Shown here piece after piece: positions 11,770-21,169 of a stretch of DNA of 64,000 nt; within the stretch, counting starts at the first letter, position 1; each line of letters starts with the position of its first letter. The notes beneath the pieces were generated by a model. The model was given only the letters and a program-made list of their open reading frames with translations, searched no databases and was not told where the DNA came from. Location: positions 145,301,745 through 145,365,744 of the forward strand of contig JAOWCC010001589.1 in the NCBI GenBank assembly GCA_030867875.1. The letters are read 5' to 3'. The translations under genes were made by a program, and so were the position numbers. Source of the stretch: Actinernus sp. WN-2022 (lineage: Eukaryota; Cnidaria; Anthozoa; Actiniaria; Actinernidae).

Positions 11770-12122
11770 GATCTGGTTTGAGTTGGTTTCTGGTGCGCCG
11801 ATAGGTGGCTCCTGTCTTGTCAGATCTTAAAATAGAAGACCTGGGCTCTTTGCTGGATTGACAACAGTACAGAGCTGCCAGGTTTGTGTTTGGTGGTCAT
11901 ACATGCGGATAGATTGACCATCTTGTAGTGGTTTAAGAAGAGGTCCAGCAGTACGGTTGTAATTATGGGCTAGTCTTTCTGGACGCTGAAATAACCTTTC
12001 TTTAACTGTGTGTCTGAGTTAGTATTGACAAGGCGAGCTCTTCGGACCATTGGTAATCTGGTCTTGAATTTCCTGTTAGTGAGTAGTTCTGCTGGACATT
12101 ATAGTGGGTGGTCAAGTGGTGT
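11770..12122 (-). pseudogene. Ty3/gypsy-like integrase C-terminus remnant
   Basis: Read on the - strand with frame changes, it gives ELLTNRKFKTRLP (the usual post-core segment), then a QDGQSVRMYDHQT-like stretch, a tryptophan-containing core and SDKTGATYRRTRNQLKP. The last is the chromo-proximal PRSY..T..G..YRRNR block of Ty3/gypsy integrases. Stops and frameshifts show decay. The matching upstream half, in the same orientation, is at 20,315-20,999, about 8.2 kb away. Confidence 0.7.
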
Positions 12123-12895
12123 GGTTCTATATGATATTATAGTTCACCACACAATTTTAGCGCGCGCTCATTGGCCGTGATAGTTGTCGTCCGCGGATGA
12201 AACTATCAGGCGTTATAGTTGAGCACAACATTTTCGCGCGCTCTCATTGGTTCGCCACTTGGCACTATTATACAAATAGACTGTGTCCGTCGAGGAACTC
12301 ATTGGCCAAAAGCGATCACGTCACGTGATAGTTGTCGTCCGCGGAGGCAAACTATCAGGCGTTATAGTTCACCACAAAATTTTGGCGCGCGCTCATTGGC
12401 TGAAAACGATCACGTGACGTGATAGTTGTCGTCCGCGGATGAAAACTATCAGGTGATAGTGCCCGCTGAGCACGAAAGACAATTTTGTGTTGAACAATAA
12501 CGACAAATAGACTGTGTTTGTCTCGGAACTATCGGCTGATAGTTTCCCTTGGAAATTTGATGTTCTTAAAACTAGCATATAAGCCCTCGAACTTCGTTCT
12601 CGGGCTTATATTTGTTTTAAGAACATCAAATTTCCGCGGGCAACTATCAGCCGATAGTTCCTCGACGGACACAGTCTATTTGTATAATAGTTCCCGCTGA
12701 GAGCGGATGACAATTTTGTGATGAACAATAACGACAAATAGACTGTGTTTGTCTCGGAACTATCGGCTGATAGTTTCCCTTGGATATTTGATGTTCTTAA
12801 AACTAGCATATCACGTCAGTTGATCGCTTTTGGCCAATGAGCGCGCGCCACAATTTTGTGGTGAACTATAACAGGCGATAGTCGGCCTTGGGCAC
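12123..12895. repeat. Array of palindromic units, left border of the 8.2-kb segment
   Basis: The array is built from repeated, self-complementary blocks: AACTATCAGGCGTTATAGTT, ATTGGCCAAAAGCGATCACG, GTTGTCGTCCGCGG and CTATCGGCTGATAG. A perfect-looking foldback around 12,560-12,655 is centred on GCCCTCGAACTTCGTTCTCG. Blocks recur in both orientations. Open frames here are by-products of the repeats. The same family recurs at 19,885-20,312. Confidence 0.85.
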
Positions 12896-13092
12896 TATCA
12901 CCTTATGAAGAATATGGCTTCATGCTTTCCAGAAGTCACCGAAACAAGGATACAGAAGCTTAATTATAGATCAGGGAATTTCACACAAAAAATACAAAGC
13001 AAACTACCCTATATGCAGTAAACGTTTTTGAAAGTAAGTTCCAAAACTACACGACAGAGAGAACAAACGGTAATGTTATTTTATATTTTCAG

Positions 13093-13556
13093 CTTGGTGC
13101 AATGAAAGAGGAATAAAAGAGAAAATCCAAGATTTTACCCCTGCATCCCTTGCCATGGTTGCCACCCATCGACTGACTTTTCCCTGATCTGTTGCGACGG
13201 CTCTGCTTGCGACGGCTCTGCGAAGGTTTTACGTGGAAGTGCGAACAGTGAACGGAGAACATTATTCACGCAATTTAATGAGAGCTATCCGTTCTGGCCT
13301 TGAACGCTTTCTAACTAAAGCACTATACCACAAGCCATTTTCTTTGATAAGAGACCAATTATTTGTTCCCGCCAACGATGTTCTGGACTCACATTTGAAA
13401 AACCTGGCAAAAAATGGAGTCATTTCCTCTACGAAACATAAGCAAGCTATTTCAAAAGAAGATTTAGAAAATCTCTATGCAACAGGCCAGCTTGGCAACA
13501 AAACTCCAGAAGCCTTCTATACAAACTACATGGTTTTATATCATGCTATATTTCGG
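13093..13556 (+). pseudogene. Crypton/KIAA1958-like recombinase, N-terminal part
   Basis: After a good splice acceptor (TTATATTTTCAG ending at 13,092), the frame reads WCNERGIKEKIQDFTPASLA. Following an in-frame TGA at 13,185 it reads LRRFYVEVRTVNGEHYSRN, then VLDSHLKNLAKNGV and ISKEDLENLYATG. This is the N-terminal part of the Crypton-derived tyrosine-recombinase family (DUF3504; ZMYM2, QRICH1 and KIAA1958 in vertebrates). The family normally runs directly from SLA to LRRFY. Here about 20 codons, including the stop and a small GCGACGGCTCTG duplication, lie between. The frame ends at CGGTAAAC, a potential splice donor, or an insertion point. The continuation is at 18,757. Confidence 0.75.
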
Positions 13557-13620
13557 TAAACAAGAGCCCCACTGGGCTTTCACTCGGGCCACTATACGTC
13601 CATGCAGCCAGACACTCTTT

Positions 13621-13908
13621 AAGGTGAGCACACACTAGGGGACATTTTGCAGGGACATGCTGCTGCAAAAATGCTGCAGTGTGCATTACATGCAAGTCTT
13701 GTCGCAGGGACATGTTGCAGCGACACCCATAGTGTGCACTGCACCATTCACGATAAAACTGTTGCGAGACAAATTCCTTTGATTTTTTTGCAACATGTCG
13801 TGGGGACAAACTTTTGTCCCTGAATACGATTACTTCGTGAAATGGAGCACATGCAAGTGCACACTAGGGATGTCACTGCAACATGTCCCCTAGTGTGTGT
13901 CCCACCTT
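13621..13908. mobile_element. MITE, ~290 bp
   Basis: Terminal inverted repeats begin AAGGTGAGCACACACTAGGG on the left and, reversed, AAGGTGGGACACACACTAGG on the right. The interior has further TGTTGCAG and GGGACA blocks in both orientations. There is no coding capacity. It sits 64 bp after the recombinase N-terminal part. Confidence 0.75.
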
Positions 13909-15120
13909 TATGGAGGAAAGGGTACTCACATTAAAAAAATGTTTCAGTGTCCAAGGGAATCAACATTAGAAATGTGAAGAGGTGAGGTAGGACCTCCTCA
14001 AGATGCACATTTGATTTTGCCCCTTGGTTGTACAAGGCAGGTTTTTTTCCTTGATAATTTGCATTGCAGGATTTATATTTTTTATTTTAGACTACTATTT
14101 CTGATGGTGTGTCCCCAATGAGATTGAAGATGAAATACACTTTCATTTTAAATCCTCTTAGTAATAACCAAAGAAAAGAATTATTAGCTGAATTTAGCAG
14201 TCTTTATTGTTAGGTATGAATTACAAAAGGATGGGGTACATGTGAGCATCGCCTTTCTTGAGATCACGAGCAATTTCATTTTCTATGAACTTAAAATTCA
14301 AGCATGCGAGCACACAGATATTTTTCTGCGAGCAAATAAATGCAGAGGATGAATTCAGCGAGCAATCCTAAATTTGGGGGGACCATATTTACCAACCCTG
14401 TTATAAGCCCCCCTGGTTATAAGACCACTTGGTTATAAAACCAGCCAAAAACCCTTGTATAAGCCCAGGGATTATAACTAGGATTTTATGGTATAATCTT
14501 ATATAATAATACGCTAAGTGTGTGTGTATGTGTGTGTATGTGTGTGTATGTGTGTAACGCTCTTTTCCAGGCTCCCTCGCCGGATCGATATCCTAATATG
14601 GAAGACGCGCGCGCGCGCGTCCGAAAATGGCGCCAAAACGTGACGGCCACAGTTATCCCAACGAAGACGACGAATCATGCGAAAAGTTGCTCTCTGACTT
14701 GGTCTTGTTTGCATTTGAGGAAATAATGTTAAAAAGAAATGAGTTTTCTCAACAACAACAACAACAACAAATTATTTTATTTACACTCTTATATATACAT
14801 GTATAATATTAGCAAAAGTACTATAAATGAAGAGAGTGTCAGGATACCTGAAGTAGCTGAAGAACTAATCGAGTCCGGTATCCTGGGGATAAATTATTTA
14901 CACATTTCAAGTACGGTCGAGGGACAAAGACAGAAGTTTACATAAATATATATATATACAATATGGAAAAAGAAAGAAGAAGAAAAGAAAAAAACAGACA
15001 CACACTAACACACTAACTATAAAAATATGACTACAATACAAGAAACTATTATACAAAAAAACTATTACGGGTGAGAAGACTAATAGCAATCTTTGACATA
15101 ACGTTCTACACTTAGTTCTA
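13909..15120. other. Intergenic with microsatellites
   Basis: Holds repeated GGTTATAAGACCAC-like blocks (about 14,400-14,480), a (TGTGTGTA)n stretch at 14,518-14,554, a GCGCGCGCGC run near 14,607, (CAA)n at 14,752-14,770 and an AG-rich tract near 14,960-14,995. No gene recognised. Confidence 0.5.
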
Positions 15121-15533
15121 CACTTAGTTGGAGGAGCAAGCCATCGAGCTTACGGGAATCTGTTTTAGGGAAAACCTGGGCGAGCAAGCTATCGAGTTTT
15201 AGGGAAATCCTAGGCGAGCAAGCCATCGAGTTTACGGCCGAATGTTTTGGGAAAACCTATCGCCAGGCGAAGCGGCCGAAGTCAAACGACCGAACGAGGT
15301 AAGACCAGGTATTCAAACACAGTTAGAAATGTTGTCTGTGGAAAAGGCTGTTCATTTATTTATCTTACGACTCTATGCATGATGTGTCTAAGAGTAAGAT
15401 ATTTTGTCCATGTCTGTTTTCTGTAGTTTCCTGTGTTCTTAGATATAAAAACCAACTGTTTCCTCGGCCAACTATTGTAGGATTTTCAGAGCATAAACTC
15501 ACTACAACCAGACATTCAAATAACTTGGCTTTC
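15121..15533. repeat. Irregular tandem GAGCAAGCCATCGAG motif and flank
   Basis: GAGCAAGCYATCGAG occurs three times (about 15,134, 15,182 and 15,215), each followed by AGGGAAA or a similar stretch. The rest up to 15,533 holds nothing recognised. Confidence 0.5.
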
Positions 15534-15905
15534 GCTTATTGTTTTTATTCCGTTTTCCTGCTTCGATCAATCTCTTTATGCGATCATATTTGTTTTCGTC
15601 ACACGAATTTATGTCTCGAGCCGTCTGTGACCGTCCTGGCTGGAAATTAGTTACACGTTAAAACTTTCTGCAAAATGTCATCTCCGCCGGTGTTGAGATC
15701 CGTGAGATGTTATTGCCTTTATTGCTTTTTATTCCGTTTTCCTGCTTCGATCAATCTCTTTGTGCGACCATATTTGTTTTCGTCACACCAATTCATGTCT
15801 CGAGCCGTCTGTGACCGTCAGTTTTGGCACTTTTTCGACAATAGGTATAATGGTGCTCATCGGTTTGAGAAATTAACTGAGATCCGTGAGATATTATTGC
15901 TTGTT
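15534..15905. repeat. ~185-bp tandem duplication
   Basis: Blocks at 15,534-15,634 and 15,719-15,819 are nearly identical (TTCCTGCTTCGATCAATCTC, then TCTCGAGCCGTCTGTGACCG). GAGATCCGTGAGAT recurs at about 15,694 and 15,880, so the period is about 185 bp for a little over two copies. Open frames in it are not recognised. Confidence 0.75.
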
Positions 15906-17875
15906 TTTAATCAAAATACAACTTTGAAAACATCAACATGCTAAAAACCTCCAGTACACAACATTGTGCCAGGATCCGGTCAGCCGGATAGACTATATTT
16001 GTTGATATGTCTTCGTTTGGCTTCAGAAATAACTGCAGGATCTGCTATATTTGTCGTTTAGAATGTACTTCCGATGTAAGTGTAGGCATTTAATGAGCAC
16101 AGCCTGGTGAATTTCGGCCAATTCGATGACTGGAACAACCCTGTTGTTGTTTCAATGTTTGATCGGATTCGCACGGGAATCTATATATAGCTACCATTCA
16201 ATTAACGGCTCTCAGGCTCAAAATCGCGACTGATAAAAGGGTACGAAAGGTACATTTCACTTTCAGAGCTTTAAAAGACCAGCTAAGAGTAGTTGAAAAA
16301 TGATTTTGGACGTTTGTTAATTTTTTGAATGGGTGTTTATGATAAGCACTGTAAAATTAGAGGTTAAATCGTCTCTCTTACAGTACATGGTCGTTTTATT
16401 TTGCCGAGTGGAAGCGTTTGGATTCCAAAGTTGGCACTTTGCTAGATTAAACTAGAATAACCAAGCTTTCATGCTGTGTAGTTTTTATTTAAAAACATCA
16501 TATACCAGGAGTCGCTTAGGGCTGTCAAAATTGGCCATTATTTTGTCTTATGTTTTGGCGTCCAAAACATGCATGTTTAAAAAGGCGGATAAAAAATAAA
16601 AAATTACACTATCGGAATATATTCTTGCTGGATATTGAGGTCAAAGAGTCGTTTTAATACGTGTGTGAAGTATGATTCCATTGGAGTTTTTATAAGACTT
16701 CCCTAGGTCCTTTTTGTTGCGTGATGATTCGGTCGTTCCGACAAGCCAAAAACCGCTCTGGGGCCGTATTTTCAATCTTTTGTAAAAATCGCCAAATTAA
16801 AAAAGCGCTGGAACTTTTTGATATGATTTCCTAAAACAGTTCACCCAAGGGTATGTTCTGACAAAATATGAAGAATTCCGAAATTTCACCGTTGACCCGC
16901 GATTCTCGATATTTACAGGCAGTCGCTCTTAAAGTGTTGCATTATCACACCCTGTTGAATTTCGTTTTTCAATACTGAGGAATAACAGCATTATCCGGCT
17001 ACTGACTGAATCTGTCAGATAGCCTTCTCATTGCATGTGACATTTTTTTACTGTATCTGGCAGTGAGAGCAAGCTTAGTCTGTCTCGATCTCTTCTTGTA
17101 TTAACTTCATACAGCATACTTTAGCTGAAACACATGCATGTACCAAGTCAGTAGTCAAAATAGATCATGAATTGTCACTTATTTTCAGGTGGATCATTCT
17201 TGATAGTCCATCCATAACACAAATCAACTCCATTCCTGTTAGCCATAAGCAGGAGATACTTCTTGCATTCACAGTTCAGTTATGGCATATTGTGATCTTT
17301 TTATGTTAATACATGTACTTCAAAATACCTCAGCCTAGCTTAATAACAAAGGTACATGTAATTTGCTTCCTGAAACATCATATTTGATCAATGTGTGGGT
17401 AGGCCCATTGTATCAGTTACTTCTTTGAGGCTCTCATATTATGGTATGTCACTATCTCTTGGGTTGAAGGCTCGAGAGATTTAACATTGTCTGGACTTGG
17501 ATTCGAGTAACCTGTAAAGGAGAACAGAATAGAAATTTGAGAAAAAATAATAACCAACCAATATACATTACATCTGACCATGGTCTAGTTATATAAGGTA
17601 CAAGTGAAGTCAATTATACAGTATCCCCCAGAAAGAAAGAGGGTTTATTATTATGCCCTACCCACATTATATCTAATACCTCTGTTCAGAGGGTCAAGTT
17701 TTTACTAGGTTCACCAAAAACATACCTGCATTGTAAGCCATGATGTGATTATTGAGCACCCACACATTCTGGGTGCACTGTATGTACAGTGCAATATATG
17801 CAATATTACTGTATGTTGATTGTAATTAACTACATAAGAGTATGACATGACTATTAAATTTCAGAACATAAATAT
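15906..17875. other. Intergenic, nothing recognised
   Basis: About 2 kb of AT-rich sequence without recognisable coding or repeat structure. It lies inside the 8.2-kb segment between the two recombinase halves. Confidence 0.4.
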
Positions 17876-18063
17876 AAAACGCCTCCCGGTTAGCTGGGTA
17901 GTTAAGCGCCGGTCTGTTAAGCAGAAGGTCACGGGTTCAAACTCCGGCCGGACCAACACTCAGGGTTTTTAAATAACTGAGTACAAAGTGCTGCCTTTAC
18001 ATTACATAATACAGTAAACGGTTAGACCTTCACATGTTCTCGGAAAAGGAAGTAAAAGAGTAA
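17876..18063 (+). mobile_element. tRNA-derived SINE
   Basis: Begins with a tRNA-like head: an A-box-like GGTTAGCTGGGTAG and a B-box-like GGGTTCAAACTCC. A body follows containing CCAACACTCAGGG, AAGTGCTGCCTTT, GGTTAGACCTTC and TTCTCGGAAAAGGA. A and B boxes are RNA polymerase III promoter elements. The anticodon stem pairs poorly, so this is a SINE rather than a tRNA gene. I recognise the head-body arrangement as of a type common in coral genomes; the family name is not certain. Confidence 0.7.
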
Positions 18064-18069
18064 GACTAG

Positions 18070-18450
18070 TGTCGCCCCCGGGGGGAGGGGTACTCCCATA
18101 TATGGACTATACGGGGATGATCTGCTGCCGCTGCACAGGGTATGGTTTTTCGAATTTCTGATCTTAGACAGGGTATCCATTTTCACATCGACAGATCTTG
18201 AACAGGGTATGGTATTTATCTAGTGCTTTATTTAGTGTAATGATTGACGAAGACTTATTTAGTTATGACACTCGTTATACAAGATCACAAACACTGACAT
18301 CCAAGTATAGATAATTTGTTATTTGTCTTATAGAGGGTTCAAGACCAAGTGTTAAAATTTTATATCCGGGTATGGAAATTTGAGTTTTTTTGTCTTAAAC
18401 AGGGTAAGGGTTTCAGAGCCCCAGCGGCACACCCCTACCCAACTTTGGGT
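18070..18450. repeat. Non-autonomous repeat, GGGGTACTCCC family
   Basis: Starts CCCCCGGGGGGAGGGGTACT and ends GGCACACCCCTACCCAA, with internal repeats of ACAGGGTATGG. A clear relative is at 27,250-27,680 and a weaker one at 30,768-31,305. No coding content. Confidence 0.7.
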
Positions 18451-18756
18451 AGAGTAAGAGATCGATAAACCAGCCAAAAACACGGTCAAAAATTATTTTA
18501 GTTTTGGCCTACCGACCACGGTATTTGCGCTGGTATGTATTATGACCGAGAGTAAGATGAAATGCGATGAAATGTGGCATAAAACCTACGAAACGTACTT
18601 CAAACAAGAACAGCATATCCGCACTTAATTTCAAGATGGATCTCAACCTCGTTCCCAGGGGTCACGCACGCGCAGACATTTTGCTGCACTGAACAAAAAA
18701 TAAATAACGGCATGCAGATTTAGACTCGGGCGGCCAAAGGCCTGGCCCGAGTAAAG

Positions 18757-19414
18757 AGGAAGAGAGAATCAGAGGGCTATGGTCGCCGATGACAACTCGC
18801 TAGCCATAATGGGTGAATGGCCACAAAAGCTGGAGACGTGTCCAGTCCGATGTATCAAGAAATACCTGGAGAAGCGACAACCACAGTGCCCAGCTTTGGG
18901 GCACAAGGCCAGAAACGCCACGTCAGAAAAGTTTCATTCAGATGGCTCTGTTTGGTACTGTAATTCGCCAATGGGAAACAATATCCTTGACAATCTACTC
19001 ACCATTATGAGCAAGAATGCTAAACTCTCGGTCCCCTACACTTTACACTGTATTCGTACTACTGCTGTGACTATCGTAAAAGCAGCCGGAGAGGATAATT
19101 CCCGAATGAAGAGTGTCACCGGCCACAAGAGCGACACTTCTATCGAGTCGTACATTTCAACAACAGGCTCATTCATCCACCATTGTAAGCAGTTTCGTAG
19201 ATGCACAAGCCTCAAATGTCCTTACAGCAAGTCCAAAGAGAGCCCTGACACATTCAGAAAATGGCAGATCCCCACTGGTGCTAATCCCGGAAAATCCTCC
19301 AAGCGCCAATTTGAGAAGGAAAGAGGCAGTGCAGGTGTACAGCCAGTCGTTCAGCCACAACGCGACAGCAACACAGAACTTGCCATCGAGGCAGTTTTAT
19401 CACTGCACATTTAA
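18757..19414 (+). pseudogene. Crypton/KIAA1958-like recombinase, C-terminal catalytic part
   Basis: The frame opens after a stop at 18,752 with GRENQRAMVADDNS and continues TCPVRCIKKYLEK, LHCIRTTAVTIVKAAG, SVTGHKSDTSIESYIS. These contain the tyrosine-recombinase residues: an Arg in RGREN, the HxxR box, the second His in TGHK and the Tyr in ESY. The tail is basic and serine-rich, with no recognised domain. If 13,556 is joined to 18,757, the codon phase closes as IF-R-GRENQR, matching the family's RRGRE block. About 40 residues normally found between that block and the CPV motif are missing. The acceptor-side sequence (GAGTAAAG) has no pyrimidine tract, so intron removal is doubtful. A broken copy is likely. 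Confidence 0.75.
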
Positions 19415-19884
19415 TTTTTATGCGAGCAAAGATTGATTTGTGGTCGACTTAGCTGTTAACGCCATTTTTTGTCATCTCGCAAACATAACTTTGGAGTTTT
19501 TTGCTTCGATTTCAATGTGTTTGTGCTGCGATTTTCTTATTCCTCGATTGAAAACTCTGCCTAGATTGACGTCACATTCACTAAAAGCGAGCAGCGAATC
19601 ACAAACAAGCAACATATTTTTAGCCAATGAAATAAAATATTGAAGAACTGCACTGTAATGGCTTCTCTGTTTCTCCAGCCAGGCTTTTCCTTTCCTTTAT
19701 ATACCATTCTCAAAAGCTTTTTCCCACAATTTCCCTCTTTTTCAAAGCCCTGCCCGCTTGCCAGTTTATGACAGTTAGAACTTAACTTTTCATTTCATTT
19801 CAATCAAAACATAATCTATTCATTCGCGCGAATGTTTGTGGTTTGTCCTTTTTAGAACGATGTAGTTTTATATAGAGCTACTTC
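19415..19884. other. Intergenic after recombinase
   Basis: No repeat or ORF recognised. It links the recombinase 3' end to the right palindromic array. Confidence 0.4.
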
Positions 19885-20312
19885 ACTAAAAAATGTCGTG
19901 TTGAACAATAAAGACAATAGAGTGTTTCTGTCTCGGGAGTATCAGCTGATATTTCCCTTGGGAATTTGATGTTCTTAAACTAGCATATAATGAGCCCTCG
20001 AACTTCGTTCTCGGGCTTATATTTGTTTTAAGAACAATAAATTTCCGCGGGCAACTATCAGCTGATAGTCCCTCGACAGACACACTCTATTGTTATAATA
20101 ATGCCCGCTGAGAGCGGAAGATAATTTTGTGATGAACAATAACGACAAATAGAGTGTGTTTGTCTCGGAACTATCGGCTGATAGTTTCCCTTGGAAATTT
20201 GATGTTCTTAAAACTAGCATATATATTTGTTTTAAGAACATCAAATTTCCGCGGGCAGCTATCAGCCGATAGTTCCGAGACGGACACAGTCTATTTGTAT
20301 TATAGTCCCAAA
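19885..20312. repeat. Array of palindromic units, right border of the 8.2-kb segment
   Basis: Two units of the family at 12,123-12,895, with the same blocks: GTGTTGAACAATAA, CCCTCGAACTTCGTTCTCGG, CTATCGGCTGATAG, TTTCCGCGGGC and CCCGCTGAGAGCGGA. The right edge abuts the gypsy-like integrase at about 20,312. Confidence 0.85.
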
Positions 20313-20314
20313 TA

Positions 20315-20999
20315 TATATCTTCCCACTTCTTTCTTGCATTTTTCTCGCATTTTCATTAATATCTGGATCAGAAAATACGTTCTGCAAAACCATTTGACT
20401 GGGAACACAATGGAGAGCTTGTTATGTGTCCCAGGCCGTCGGAACTCAAATAAGTTCTTAAATTCTTGTGAGCTATATTGAGGTTCGTTGTCGGTGACTA
20501 TTTGTGCAGGGGTACCATGCTCTGCAAAGATGCTCTTCATGTGGTTAATGACAACATTTGATGTAGTGCTTGGAGCTTTCTTATGATGGAGAATCTGCGG
20601 TATTGATCTGCAAGTAGGAGGTAATGGTGGCCTTTGTATTAAAACAGGTCTGGTCTGGGTCTCTCCTATGGGTAGCTTTGAAGGGTCTGGCTGCAGGATT
20701 GGTTCTTTCTGTGTTTTTCTTTAATGCATTTGGCATTGTTCGCACGGACTGACTAGGTTGGTGATGTCTTTTATGATTCCAGGCCAGTACACAGAAGTGC
20801 GGGCTCGCGAAGACATTTCTCCTGTCCAAAGTGGCCTTGGTGAATAATTATTAGGATCTCTGACCTGAGGGATGTAATGACGTTTGTACATATTATTATT
20901 TTTACGCACGTCCATTATGTAAACCAGTTTACCACTGTTAAAACTACCGTGTTGAAATAGAATATTTACTTTCTGATAGCGAGAAAGTTGATAATCCAA
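20315..20999 (-). pseudogene. Ty3/gypsy-like integrase, zinc-binding and core remnant
   Basis: Read on the - strand: a basic lead-in with RHYIPQV, then RARTSVYWPGIIKDITNLV and a CEQC pair (the HHCC zinc-binding region, its histidines degraded). Next come an ATITSYLQINTADSPS-like region and IVTDNEPQYSSQEFKNL, the second catalytic Asp block of the DDE core. A shifted frame gives NGFAER. It stops at the palindromic array at about 20,312. The C-terminal continuation is found at 12,122-11,770. Confidence 0.75.
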
Positions 21000-21169
21000 T
21001 CACATGGATTAATTTTTACTTTTGGAAACTACTATTTAAATTGGCCTGCTAAGCCATTAATGCCCGTCATTTTTACAATGTAATGCAAAACTCATGATCA
21101 CAATGTTGGATAAAGCTCACAAACAACATAGGGAAGGGGATTAACATAATTTATTATTCGTTATACAGA
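21000..21169. other. Spacer
   Basis: Short AT-rich stretch between the integrase remnant and the right arm of the inverted duplication. Nothing recognised. Confidence 0.4.

Noticed and set aside
12219..12809. Several 60-70-codon frames in the palindromic array
   Set aside because: They repeat with the array on both strands (NFQGKLSADSSETNTVYLS-type peptides) and recur at 20 kb. They are by-products of the repeat.
14514..14726. Frames with THTHTHTYTHT and CVCVCMCVYV
   Set aside because: Translations of a TG microsatellite.
17876..17955. Functional tRNA-Asn gene
   Set aside because: A and B boxes are present, but the anticodon stem does not pair well, and the sequence runs into a SINE-like body.
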